From an uncultured Chlamydiae bacterium (GTDB lineage Bacteria; Chlamydiota; Chlamydiia; Chlamydiales; 2-12-FULL-49-11), in NCBI GenBank assembly GCA_937996705.1, contig CALKUQ010000019.1:1-64000 (forward strand): 64,000 bases of DNA, given 5' to 3'. Shown here one piece after another: positions 8,147 through 16,638 of this stretch; positions within the stretch are counted from its first letter, which is position 1; every line of letters starts with the position of its first letter. The translations under genes were made by a program, and so were the position numbers. Below the pieces are notes generated by a model that was not told where the DNA came from, searched no databases, and saw only the letters and a list, made by a program, of their open reading frames with translations.

Positions 8147-9013
8147 ATGATCAAGTGGTATAAGATTTTTTTCGCGTTTGTATTGACGTTAGTGATTGTA
8201 TTTCTTGGGGGAGTCTATCTTTCTCATCTTGATCTAATTGTGTTAAATCCAAAAGGAATAATTGGAATCAAAGAGCGCGATCTCATGTGGATTTGTACCC
8301 TTCTCATGATGATTGTGATTCTCCCCGTTTTTGCGATGACCCTGTTTATTTTATGGAAGTATCGAGCTAACAATCCTAAGCATCAGTATAAACCTGATTG
8401 GAATCATAGTGCAATTGCTGAGATTATTTGGTGGGGAATCCCTTGCATAATTGTTATCATACTGGGGGCTCTTAATTGGATTGCCTGCTATGATTTAGAT
8501 CCTTATAAGCCGATCGAAAACGGTAAAAAGGCAATTACCATTCAGGTGGTCGCCTTGGATTGGAAATGGCTTTTTATTTACCCAGACGAGAAAATCGCAA
8601 CAGTCAATTTTCTTCAAGTTCCCGTAGGGGTACCGATTAATTTTATAATTACTGCAGATGCCCCGATGAACTCCTTTTGGATTCCTGAGCTCGGAGGGCA
8701 AATTTTTGCAATGCCTGGCATGAGAACAGAACTCCATTTAATTGCAGATCATAAGGGAGAGTTTCGTGGAGTCTCAGCGAATTTAAGTGGAAAAGGTTTT
8801 TCGGGAATGACCTTTTTTTTGAAGGCTACCTCTGATCAAGATTATGAAGAGTGGCTCATTGAGGTGAAAAGCGCTCCGAAAGGTTTAGATCTAGATAGTT
8901 ATAAAGAGCTTGCTCTGCCAAGTCAAAATAATCCAGTAGCTTACTACCGATTGGAAGATATAAAGCTATTTGATTGGGTATTAATGAGAGAGATGGGTAG
9001 CAATGGAAAGTAG
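8147..9013 (+). CDS. cyoA: cytochrome bo3 ubiquinol oxidase subunit II
   Basis: First gene of a complete five-gene cyo operon. The protein (288 residues) has N-terminal membrane helices at about 8-30, 45-72 and 92-112, then a periplasmic cupredoxin domain (QVVALDWKWLFIYPDEKIAT; NSFWIPELGGQIFAMPGM). The CuA-binding cysteines and histidines of cytochrome c oxidases are absent, which identifies a quinol oxidase subunit. The VLNPKGIIGIKERDLM region matches the conserved lead-in of CyoA. Unlike E. coli CyoA there is no lipobox cysteine after the first helix. It ends 11 bases inside cyoB, indicating coupled translation. Confidence 0.95.
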   Translation: MIKWYKIFFAFVLTLVIVFLGGVYLSHLDLIVLNPKGIIGIKERDLMWICTLLMMIVILPVFAMTLFILWKYRANNPKHQYKPDWNHSAIAEIIWWGIPCIIVIILGALNWIACYDLDPYKPIENGKKAITIQVVALDWKWLFIYPDEKIATVNFLQVPVGVPINFIITADAPMNSFWIPELGGQIFAMPGMRTELHLIADHKGEFRGVSANLSGKGFSGMTFFLKATSDQDYEEWLIEVKSAPKGLDLDSYKELALPSQNNPVAYYRLEDIKLFDWVLMREMGSNGK

Positions 9014-10955
9014 TATTTTTGGAAGGCTTACACTAGATGCTTTAAGACACGACATGATCGCTTCAGGGGCAAGTCTTATGATGGTTCTCATGGCGATGTT
9101 TGCGGTTTTCTTTTTGACGTATAAACGTTTGTGGAAATATTTTTATACAGAGTGGCTTACCTCTTTAGATCCTAAAAAAATTGGGATCATGTATATTTTT
9201 GTCGTTGTTTTGATGCTCCTAAAAGGGGCGATTGATGCGATCATGATGAGACTCGAGCAAGCACTCTCTTGCGGCAGTAATATGGGTTATTTAGGGACCG
9301 ACCACTTTCAGCAACTTTTTACTGCCCATGGAACAACGATGATTTTCTTTGTGGGAATGGGGATTGTTTTTGGATTGGTCAATTTAATTGTTCCGTTACA
9401 AATTGGCGCAAGGGACGTCGCATTTCCTTTTTTAAATGCTGTCAGTTTTTGGCTCTTTTTTATGGGCTTTATGCTGTTAAATGTCTCTTTAATGGTAGGG
9501 GAGTTTTCTGCTGCAGGCTGGGTTGCTTACCCTCCACTTTCAGGACTTAAGTATAATCCCGGGGTAGGTGTTGATTATTGGATTTGGAGTGTTCAAGTTG
9601 CGGGGGTGGGAAGTCTTTTTGGCGGGATCAATTTTTTGGTCACGATTATTAAAATGCGATGCCCTGGAATGACTTATATGCGTCTCCCTATGTTTGTTTG
9701 GGCAGCTTTTGCTACTATGGTTTTAATCATTTTTGCCTTTCCTATTTTAACGGTAACAATCACATTATTAGCTCTTGATCGAGTTCTTGACATGCATTTT
9801 TTTACATCAAACGCCGGTGGTAATCCGATGATGTATGTCAATTTAATTTGGGCCTGGGGTCATCCCGAAGTTTACATACTTGTCCTTCCAGCCTTTGGGA
9901 TCTATTCAGAAGTGGTTTCAACATTTTCGGAAAAGCGACTGTTTGGCTATAAATCGATGGTTTGGGCTATCGGAGTTATCGCAGTTCTCTCCTTTATTGT
10001 TTGGTTGCACCACTTTTTTACCATGGGAGCGAGCGCTAATGTAAACGCTTTTTTCGGAGCTATGACTATGTTAATAGCCGTTCCTACCGGAGCTAAAATA
10101 TTTAATTGGCTCTTTACCATGGTTAGAGGGAGGGTTCATATTACAACTCCCATGCTTTGGTTTATTGGGTTTGTTTTTGTGTTTACAATAGGGGGATTGG
10201 CGGGAATGCTATTATCGATTGCCCCTGTTGACTTTCAAACGCACAACAGCTTGTTTCTAATAGCCCATTTTCACTCTGTTATTATTGGCGGGGTGGTCTT
10301 TGGGTTTTTCTCAGCTTTTACTTACTGGTTTCCAAAGTTTTCAGGATTTAAGTTGGATGAGAGGCTGGGGAGATATGCGTTTTGGTTTTGGTTTATAGGC
10401 TTTTTCTTTGCTTTTTTACCGCTCTATGTACTTGGACTTATGGGGACTACAAGGCGCTTAAGTCACTACGATGCCTCAACGGGATGGCAGCCTCTTTTTA
10501 TTGTAGCTGCATTTGGAGCTCTGTTAATTGCAATTGGAATTGGACTACAAGTGTTACAAGTTTTAGTAAGCATAAAAAATCGTCATCATAATAGGGATCT
10601 TACCGGAGATCCTTGGAATGGAAGATCCCTAGAATGGGCTACTACATCGCCACCCCCTCTTTATAATTTCGCTATACTTCCAGAGGTGCATGATAAAGAT
10701 GCTTTTTGGGATATGAAACAGGCAAAAAGGGAAAAAAGAGAGTATGAAGACATTTTAATGCCGAAAAATACCCCCATGGGATTGATCATCGGTATATTTG
10801 CCTTCCTATTTGCGTTTGCCATTATTTGGTATATGTGGTGGTTAGCTCTTGTCTCAATTGTAGGAGTCATTGTTTGTGCTATTGTCCATCTATCAGAGGA
10901 AGAGTGTGAATATGTAATCACAGCTGCTGAAGTGGCAAAGATGGAGGGTAAATGA
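9003..10955 (+). CDS. cyoB: cytochrome bo3 ubiquinol oxidase subunit I
   Basis: Catalytic haem-copper subunit of 650 residues with about fourteen or fifteen membrane helices; it reduces oxygen with electrons from ubiquinol and pumps protons. All ligands are present and sit three residues later than in E. coli: His109 and His424 for low-spin haem, His422 for haem o3, His287, His336 and His337 for CuB. The His-Tyr pair (HPEVY, Tyr291) and Glu289 of the D-channel are also present. This makes it an active, proton-pumping A-type oxidase. Aerobic respiration through bo3 distinguishes this organism from Chlamydia, which I recall as relying on cytochrome bd. Confidence 0.97.
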   Translation: MESSIFGRLTLDALRHDMIASGASLMMVLMAMFAVFFLTYKRLWKYFYTEWLTSLDPKKIGIMYIFVVVLMLLKGAIDAIMMRLEQALSCGSNMGYLGTDHFQQLFTAHGTTMIFFVGMGIVFGLVNLIVPLQIGARDVAFPFLNAVSFWLFFMGFMLLNVSLMVGEFSAAGWVAYPPLSGLKYNPGVGVDYWIWSVQVAGVGSLFGGINFLVTIIKMRCPGMTYMRLPMFVWAAFATMVLIIFAFPILTVTITLLALDRVLDMHFFTSNAGGNPMMYVNLIWAWGHPEVYILVLPAFGIYSEVVSTFSEKRLFGYKSMVWAIGVIAVLSFIVWLHHFFTMGASANVNAFFGAMTMLIAVPTGAKIFNWLFTMVRGRVHITTPMLWFIGFVFVFTIGGLAGMLLSIAPVDFQTHNSLFLIAHFHSVIIGGVVFGFFSAFTYWFPKFSGFKLDERLGRYAFWFWFIGFFFAFLPLYVLGLMGTTRRLSHYDASTGWQPLFIVAAFGALLIAIGIGLQVLQVLVSIKNRHHNRDLTGDPWNGRSLEWATTSPPPLYNFAILPEVHDKDAFWDMKQAKREKREYEDILMPKNTPMGLIIGIFAFLFAFAIIWYMWWLALVSIVGVIVCAIVHLSEEECEYVITAAEVAKMEGK

Positions 10956-11527
10956 TGGACCATGTACAAGAAACCTATAAAAAAACGGTCTTTGGCTTTT
11001 GGGTCTATTTAATGACAGACTGCATCTTGTTTGGCATTCTTTTTGCTACCTATGCAGTACTCCACAATAATGTAGCTGGTGGCCCTACAGGAAAAGAGCT
11101 CTTTAGTATGCCTTTTGTCTTAGGGGAAACCTTAGCCCTTCTTGCCAGTAGTTTTACCTGTACTCTTGCCGGTCTTGCAGGACAAAAAGAGAAAAAACAA
11201 GAGACGATTTTTTGGTTTGTTATCACCTTTTGTTTAGGGCTTACTTTTCTCACGATGGAACTTATCGAGTTCCATCATTTAGTAGAAGAGGGCAATAGCT
11301 GGTCTAGAAGCGCATTTTTATCCTCATTTTTTACACTAGTTGCAACTCATGGAACCCATATTACCTTTGGCCTGATTTGGATGACCACTATGGTAGCCCA
11401 GATTCTTTATTTTGGATTTAAGCCGGTAGTGCAAAAAAGATTAACCTGTCTTAGAATGTTTTGGCACTTTTTGGATGTAGTCTGGATCTTTATTTATACA
11501 ATCGTCTACTTAATGGGGGTCATCTGA
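10952..11527 (+). CDS. cyoC: cytochrome bo3 ubiquinol oxidase subunit III
   Basis: A 191-residue membrane protein with five hydrophobic helices, starting with the typical KKTVFGFWVYLMTDCILFG and containing FTLVATHGTHITFGLIW, both signatures of the CyoC/COX3 family. ATG 10952 overlaps the cyoB stop by four bases (ATGA), and the gene is slightly shorter than E. coli CyoC (204). Subunit III packs against subunit I and stabilises the proton-pumping complex. Confidence 0.95.
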   Translation: MMDHVQETYKKTVFGFWVYLMTDCILFGILFATYAVLHNNVAGGPTGKELFSMPFVLGETLALLASSFTCTLAGLAGQKEKKQETIFWFVITFCLGLTFLTMELIEFHHLVEEGNSWSRSAFLSSFFTLVATHGTHITFGLIWMTTMVAQILYFGFKPVVQKRLTCLRMFWHFLDVVWIFIYTIVYLMGVI

Positions 11528-11847
11528 TGAATTCGGAGATAAGACATTTTAGTTTTAAGGCATACCTCTCGGCCTTCTTCTTTTTTATTGTTTTAACCCT
11601 TACCTCCTACTTTGCAGTGACAGAGAATCTACTTAGCGGCTGGAGTCTTTTGGTTTTAATTTTAGTTTGTGGGTTTGTGCAGGCGATTCTACAACTGGGT
11701 ATTTTTCTCGATTTATTCCTTGAAGAAAAGCCAAGATACAATCTCCATATTTTTGGTTATATGGTTTTAATTTTAGCGATTGTCATTGCGGGAACTCTTT
11801 GGATCATGTATAGCCTAAACGAAAGAACTATGATGGGGGGAATGTGA
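11527..11847 (+). CDS. cyoD: cytochrome bo3 ubiquinol oxidase subunit IV
   Basis: A 106-residue protein with three membrane helices. The start is set at ATG 11527, which shares one base with the cyoC stop (TGATG) and gives MNSEIRHFSFKAYLSAFFFF, resembling the CyoD N-terminus. The second helix region FVQAILQLGIFLDLFLEE fits the family pattern (Q-x-L-h-FL). It is an accessory subunit assisting CuB assembly in subunit I in E. coli. The longer frame from 11461 lies inside cyoC and is discarded. Confidence 0.92.
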   Translation: MNSEIRHFSFKAYLSAFFFFIVLTLTSYFAVTENLLSGWSLLVLILVCGFVQAILQLGIFLDLFLEEKPRYNLHIFGYMVLILAIVIAGTLWIMYSLNERTMMGGM

Positions 11848-12677
11848 GAACCTACTATATGTTGACAAAGCCTGGTATCATTATGGGAAACTTAATTACG
11901 ACCGCTGGTGGGTTTGCTCTAGCGAGCAAAATGGGTTTTAATTACTGGCTTTTTTTAGAAATGCTTGTAGGCCTTGGGCTTGTGATTGCATCTTCCTGCA
12001 TTTGTAATAATTATATAGATCGAATCGCCGATGCAAAAATGGTAAGAACTAAGAATCGCGGGTTTGCCAAAGGGGAGGTCTCTCCTACTAAAGCTTTTAT
12101 ACTATCTGGAATTCTTGGGACTATCGGATTTGCCACCTTGCTCTATTTTACAAGCCCTCTTACTGCAGCAGTTGCTTTAGCTGGATTTCTTATCTATGTA
12201 ATTGGTTATAGTTTTGTTAAGTATTATACTGATTATGCAACTCTTTTAGGGAGTGTTGCAGGTGCAGTTCCCCCAGTAGTCGGCTATACAGCAGCTTCTG
12301 GCCGTTTAGATCTAGGGGGAATCATCCTCTTTTTCATACTAGTTTTATGGCAAATGCCTCATTTTTATTCAATTGCGCTCTATCGATTTGATGATTATAA
12401 GGCAGCCTCGATTCCTGTTCTTCCGATTACAAGAGGGTCTTATACTACTAAGGTTCAAATGATTCTCTACATAGTTGCGTTTATGGGGAGCACTGCCTTG
12501 CTTACAGCTCTTGGGTATACTGGCTATATTTACCTAGCAATAGCTACAATTTTGGGCGGCTTATGGCTGATTTGGTCATTTAAGGGTTTTAAGGCTAAAG
12601 ATGATAAGAAGTGGGCTCGCCAAATGTTTGCAGTCTCTCTTGTCACTATTATAGGTGTCTCCCTCTCCCTTTTTTAA
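11844..12677 (+). CDS. cyoE: protohaem IX farnesyltransferase (haem O synthase)
   Basis: A UbiA-superfamily prenyltransferase of 277 residues in the inner membrane; it converts haem B to haem O, the cofactor of the oxidase encoded just upstream. It begins at GTG 11844, overlapping the cyoD stop (GTGA) just after a G-rich ribosome binding site. Two Asp-rich motifs are visible: NNYIDRIADAKMVRTKNRG (binding prenyl diphosphate through Mg) and the LYRFDDYKAA loop. The preceding LWQMPHFYSIA is diagnostic for CyoE/CtaB. About eight or nine hydrophobic helices. It completes the operon. Confidence 0.95.
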   Translation: MRTYYMLTKPGIIMGNLITTAGGFALASKMGFNYWLFLEMLVGLGLVIASSCICNNYIDRIADAKMVRTKNRGFAKGEVSPTKAFILSGILGTIGFATLLYFTSPLTAAVALAGFLIYVIGYSFVKYYTDYATLLGSVAGAVPPVVGYTAASGRLDLGGIILFFILVLWQMPHFYSIALYRFDDYKAASIPVLPITRGSYTTKVQMILYIVAFMGSTALLTALGYTGYIYLAIATILGGLWLIWSFKGFKAKDDKKWARQMFAVSLVTIIGVSLSLF

Positions 12678-12772
12678 ATTTATCTATTCAATAATTAAGG
12701 GATAAATATAACTAAGAGTGTAGGTTAGTTATAGTTAACCTCAAATTAGAGAAAACCAAAAAAAGAGGGTTT

Positions 12773-13087
12773 ATGAATAGACATGAATTTGAAGCAAATT
12801 GGAGTTTATTAAGGGCTAAGATTCCAGAAAAATGGGAGAAAATTAGCCAAGAGGATCTAAATCGGATCGATGGAAAATTTGAACCATTTCTAGGGTATCT
12901 GCGTAATAAATACGGGTACTCAAGAGAACAAGTCGATATGGAAATGAAAAACTGGCACCTCTCCTCGTATCCCAAAAATGCGAAAATCGAAAGCATAACA
13001 CCTTCTGAAGCACCTGCCGCTGAGCGAAAAGAGATTCATTCTAAAGCGCCCCATCCAGGAAAAGAAAAAAAACGGAAGGCAAGCTAA
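12773..13087 (+). CDS. CsbD-like small stress protein
   Basis: A 104-residue hydrophilic protein. Residues 3-63 follow the CsbD/YjbJ pattern: a tryptophan-containing start (EFEANWSLLRAKIPEKWEKI), then SQEDLNRIDGKFEPFLGYL and RNKYGYSREQVDMEMKNW. CsbD proteins are general-stress-induced in other bacteria and biochemically undefined. The tail (64-104) is Pro/Lys-rich and ends in KEKKRKAS, unusual for the family. GAGGG precedes the ATG by a few bases. It follows cyoE by about 95 bases on the same strand but is probably a separate unit. Confidence 0.72.
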   Translation: MNRHEFEANWSLLRAKIPEKWEKISQEDLNRIDGKFEPFLGYLRNKYGYSREQVDMEMKNWHLSSYPKNAKIESITPSEAPAAERKEIHSKAPHPGKEKKRKAS

Positions 13088-13093
13088 TCTTTT

Positions 13094-13118
13094 GGGGTCA
13101 GGCCTGGCCCCACTGTTT
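13094..13118. terminator. hairpin between convergent genes
   Basis: An almost perfect 18-base inverted repeat (GGGGTCAGG/CCTGGCCCC) sits seven bases after the CsbD stop and just before the stop of the convergent gene. On the plus strand it is followed by ACTGTTTTG, so it may terminate the CsbD transcript. It has no good T-run on either strand. Confidence 0.45.
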
Positions 13119-13120
13119 TG

Positions 13121-13663
13121 CTAGAGGGCAAGAGGTTCGTAGCTTACCGGCATGGGGGGCGCCGATTTTTTTGCAATAAGGGCCTCTTTTTTAGTTTTGA
13201 AGAAGCGGTCCAGAGTGATGAATCCGATGCTCAAGTGGCGGCATACGTGCTTCCAATTTCTAACAGTCTCCGTTCGGGTTTTTTCATCAAGTTTCAAGAG
13301 GGTGGCAATGGATAATCCTTGGTAGGCAAGATGAATTAGACCAGTTGCATTTGTGATAAATAGGGTTCTTGTATCGCTATCATGGATCCAAGTGATCTGT
13401 TTAATCGAACCTTTGTGTGCAGAAAAAAAGAGAAGGCTTGCTAAATTTTGACTACAAATTTCTTGAATAGATCTCTCTAAACAGTGGACCGTGTTTCGTA
13501 TTAAGATTTGCCTGACAGATTCGGTTGTGTGAATGGAGCGAATCGGGGGGAGATCTTCAAAATAGATTTGAATAAAATGGGTCTCTTCGTACTGCTCAAA
13601 GGCAGATTCAATGGCACTATCTGTAAATAAAGAGAAGAAGGTGGGAAAGTAGACTTGCATCAT
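13121..13663 (-). CDS. unknown protein, 180 residues
   Basis: Not recognised. A soluble-looking protein without signal peptide or membrane helix; sequence features include ETHFIQIYFEDLPPIRSIHT, LLFFSAHKGSIKQITWIHDS and FITNATGLIHLAYQGLSIAT, a mix of helix and strand. It has two possible adjacent start codons (MMQV). It is convergent with the CsbD-like gene and divergent from the AGCS symporter. Base composition is like its neighbours. It could be a lineage-specific chlamydial protein; no function is suggested. Confidence 0.65.
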   Translation of the reverse strand: MMQVYFPTFFSLFTDSAIESAFEQYEETHFIQIYFEDLPPIRSIHTTESVRQILIRNTVHCLERSIQEICSQNLASLLFFSAHKGSIKQITWIHDSDTRTLFITNATGLIHLAYQGLSIATLLKLDEKTRTETVRNWKHVCRHLSIGFITLDRFFKTKKEALIAKKSAPPMPVSYEPLAL

Positions 13664-13849
13664 AGGGGAAGTAGTATGAATTATTTTACCTATTTTTCCT
13701 AGACTTTGTTTGGTTAAGTTAGGTAAAATGAGAGTATGAAAAATAATCAGTTTTTATTTCTTACCTGCTCGCTTTCTTCCCTTAGGGGATAATTAACCCT
13801 TTTATATTTTTTCTATAAATTAAAAATTATCCTGATACAGAGGTGAATC

Positions 13850-15166
13850 GTGTTTTTAGAGTTATTTAATTATTATTTTACATTGTGTGTCGTCTTTCCT
13901 GCGATTGTTAGCTTGGGAATCTACCTGACGATTAAATTAAAATTTATCCAGATTACAAAAATTAAAGAGAGCTTTCTCTCTCTTATTCAAAAAACCGAGG
14001 GGAGCGAGGGTAATATTAGTCGCTTTGGGGCTATCGCCTCTGTTTTAGCGGGAAATTTGGGTACGGGTAACATTTCTGGAATGGCTGTTGCTATTGGTTC
14101 TGGCGGGCCTGGTGCACTTGTCTGGATGTGGGTGATGGCGTTTCTTGGTTCTGTGATTCAATATGCAAGTTGTGTCTTAGGAGCGGTCTATCGTAAGAAA
14201 AATGAGAAGGGGGAGTATGTAGGGGGGCCTATGTATTACCTCCGTGATGGCTTGAAAAATAAAAAAATAAGTATAATTTTTGCCCTTTGCACAATTTTTG
14301 GTGCAATCACCGCGGGTAATTTTGCCCAAGTAAACTCGATTTCTTTGCCACTCGAAACAATGGGCCTTAATCCGCTTTTTTGCGCGCTAGGTATGGCCTT
14401 TTTTGTAGGAATTATTGTCCTAGGGGGGATCAAGCGCTTAGCTGGCTTTGCTACCTATGTTGTCCCTTTTAAGGCTCTGATATACATGGGAACAGCCCTA
14501 TATATTATTATGAGCAATCACGAACTGATTTTTCCGGCATTTGGAGTGATGTTTAAAAGCGCCTTTAGTTTGACATCGTTTGCAGGTGGTGTAATGGGGT
14601 TTGGAATATTAAAAGCGATGACAACAGGCTTTGATAGAGGTCTATTTGCCACCGATGCAGGAACTGGAATTGTACCCATTTTGCAAGCGAGCCAGAAAAT
14701 CAATCATCCGAAAATGGCTGGAGTTTCAACTCTGGTAGCACCTCTTATGGTTATGATTGTTTGTACGATGACAGGTTTAGTTATTTTGATGACAGGGGTG
14801 TGGCAAGATCCTAACCTTCAAAGTACTAATATGGTAATAGCTGCCTTTACAAAAGGTGTTAACTCATCTTTTGGAGGGTATATGGTTCTTGCGACTTTGA
14901 TTCTCTTTGGATATACAACGATTCTAGCTTGGTGCTACTGCGGAGAAAAGGCGTCAGAATTTATAGGGGGTTCAAGACTTGCCACCCTTTTTAGATACAG
15001 TTTCATAGCCCTTGTACCTCTCGGAACGTTAATTCACGTTCACACGGTTTGGACATTGGCAGACATCGCTATAACAACTATGCTTTGCATGAATCTCTTT
15101 GCAATCATCAAACTTCGTAGCCATGTTCTTGAAACTGGGGAGCTAGATTTGGGAGTAAGAGCTTAA
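13850..15166 (+). CDS. sodium:alanine (or glycine) symporter, AGCS family
   Basis: A 438-residue inner-membrane carrier with about ten or eleven hydrophobic helices. Signature stretches of the alanine/glycine:cation symporter family are present: GPGALVWMWVMAFLG, KKNEKGEYVGGPMYYLRDGL, GNFAQVNSI and DRGLFATDAGTGIVPILQAS. It begins at GTG 13850 after a good ribosome binding site (AGAGGTG). It would take up alanine or glycine using the sodium gradient. It is a stand-alone unit and is followed by the MITE-like spacer. Confidence 0.92.
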   Translation: MFLELFNYYFTLCVVFPAIVSLGIYLTIKLKFIQITKIKESFLSLIQKTEGSEGNISRFGAIASVLAGNLGTGNISGMAVAIGSGGPGALVWMWVMAFLGSVIQYASCVLGAVYRKKNEKGEYVGGPMYYLRDGLKNKKISIIFALCTIFGAITAGNFAQVNSISLPLETMGLNPLFCALGMAFFVGIIVLGGIKRLAGFATYVVPFKALIYMGTALYIIMSNHELIFPAFGVMFKSAFSLTSFAGGVMGFGILKAMTTGFDRGLFATDAGTGIVPILQASQKINHPKMAGVSTLVAPLMVMIVCTMTGLVILMTGVWQDPNLQSTNMVIAAFTKGVNSSFGGYMVLATLILFGYTTILAWCYCGEKASEFIGGSRLATLFRYSFIALVPLGTLIHVHTVWTLADIAITTMLCMNLFAIIKLRSHVLETGELDLGVRA

Positions 15167-15167
15167 T

Positions 15168-15452
15168 GGGCCTGTTGAAAAAGTAAGAAAAAAGAAAGAA
15201 ACAAGTCAATCTCGCTTCGATACGTTGCATGTTGCTCGGGCTCTGGTGCAAAGCACACGCTCACCTCTGGAGATCCTAGGGACTTGCAAACTGCAATTTC
15301 TCATTGCGATATTGACTTATTGACTGCGCGTCCTAGGGCAGGATGGATAAAAGGTTCCATGCTTCGCTGTGATAAAATTTTTATTTTTCTTCTTTTTCTT
15401 TGTATTGTTTATTTTAAACAATTGCAAAATCAACTCTTTCCTGAACAGGCTC
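15168..15452. repeat. possible miniature inverted-repeat element (MITE-like)
   Basis: The spacer after the symporter gene is flanked by GGGCCTGTTGAAAAAGT (15168-15184) and a degenerate reverse complement (15432-15452, three-base insertion and two mismatches). Inside it is a second, nested inverted match (AGTCAATCTCGC at about 15213, GCGATATTGACT at about 15305) with partly complementary flanks. No convincing gene is present. The termini look like those of a non-autonomous insertion element. A single copy is seen here, so this remains inference. Confidence 0.35.
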
Positions 15453-16592
15453 TTAATGCGTGGGACAAAGGGTTAGTGAGCCTATAGTCGGTTGGTAGGT
15501 GTAGACCGGTAGGTCAGGTCTCTCTTGTTTTACTATGCGTAGGATCGACGCCATTTGCTCAAGGGTTCTTTCATTAATAACAATCCCGATAATCGCAGTC
15601 GATAGAGGTTGATCAGAGGGGGCAAGCGCCCTGATTTTAAGTTCATTGTGCCTAAGCGTTCTCTGCCCCTTTTCATACATCCTTACTACCTTAGCAGCGA
15701 TTGGAGTAATTGTATTGTCCCCTGCAGCGTAATCGGTAAAACTTGAGCCTGTCGAAGAATCATATTTCCAATTCAGCTTTCCTGGGATCCCTCGGGTGCT
15801 GGGAACTTGCCGCAAATTACCTTCCGAGTAGTGAGGGCAACTGGTTAGTGCATTATTTTTAAAAGCATTAGCAATATATAGTTCTTTAGGATCATAAATA
15901 AACCCGATCCCTGAAGTAAAAAGGTCAATCGGTATGCCCTCTTTGATATATGTGGCCGATAAGGGCCTTTCCAGGGTTGTATTGTCAGAGAAAAGCTCAT
16001 AGGTAATCGAGGTTTGAGTTGGCGATGCAATCATTCGAACGACAACTCCTTCTGTCTCGTAGAGTTTTTTAATAGGGTCTAAAGATGGAAGAAAAGACTC
16101 TTTTTGTGCAGGTGTTAAAAAGGTGCTTTCATCAATCAACGTTCTAAATTCTTTTGCTAGCTCAGGAAATTTTATAATCAAGGAGCGTCTATAATTATTT
16201 TTAAATTCTTCAAGGATAGCCTCTTTTACAGCTGCTTTAGTCTCTGGGGGTAGGGAGGTATAACTGCTTGGATTTCTAAGGAGGGGGTTTATAAGGGCAG
16301 ATCTTTCTAAGCGTCTTGAAAGTTTTGGAGCCGGTTTTGTTGTAATATCATAAATAGCAATCACTAAATTCCCAAAAATGGGAATAGCAATGATTGCGCA
16401 ACGAAGCAGAGATTTTTGACAAATATAGGTATAGTAATCTTTTTTAATAGGTTCCCTTTGAGGATATCTAGGAATACTGACATATTTCAAAAAAAGGTTT
16501 GAAATGCTTAAGAATGTGCTTATAAAGGGAACGTACTCCAGCTTTTGGTCAAAAGCTACTAAGGGATTTCTTTGATTTGGTCTACTAATCAT
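15453..16592 (-). CDS. unknown protein with N-terminal hydrophobic segments
   Basis: Not recognised; 379 residues. A hydrophobic stretch lies at about 60-82 (LLRCAIIAIPIFGNLVIAIY), with a weaker one at 22-38 (FISTFLSISNLFLKYV); the remainder is soluble with scattered helix and strand. The C-terminal half contains NTITPIAAKVVRMYEKGQRT and LSTAIIGIVINERTLEQMAS. The closely spaced N-terminal hydrophobic pair with a cytoplasmic tail is the general plan of chlamydial inclusion-membrane proteins, but that plan is shared by many other proteins. Nearby genes give no clue. A lineage-specific host-interaction protein is a guess. Confidence 0.6.
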   Translation of the reverse strand: MISRPNQRNPLVAFDQKLEYVPFISTFLSISNLFLKYVSIPRYPQREPIKKDYYTYICQKSLLRCAIIAIPIFGNLVIAIYDITTKPAPKLSRRLERSALINPLLRNPSSYTSLPPETKAAVKEAILEEFKNNYRRSLIIKFPELAKEFRTLIDESTFLTPAQKESFLPSLDPIKKLYETEGVVVRMIASPTQTSITYELFSDNTTLERPLSATYIKEGIPIDLFTSGIGFIYDPKELYIANAFKNNALTSCPHYSEGNLRQVPSTRGIPGKLNWKYDSSTGSSFTDYAAGDNTITPIAAKVVRMYEKGQRTLRHNELKIRALAPSDQPLSTAIIGIVINERTLEQMASILRIVKQERPDLPVYTYQPTIGSLTLCPTH

Positions 16593-16638
16593 AAAGAGAA
16601 TATTTTTTTACTTAGTCTATCATTAAGAGATTGAAAAA

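Noticed and set aside
13738..13790. Tiny frame starting MKNNQFLFLTC upstream of the symporter
   Set aside because: About 17 codons with no ribosome binding site and no similarity; probably part of the leader region.
15284..15487. 67-codon frame in the spacer after the symporter
   Set aside because: No ribosome binding site, mixed composition, overlaps the next gene's end and the MITE-like inverted repeats.
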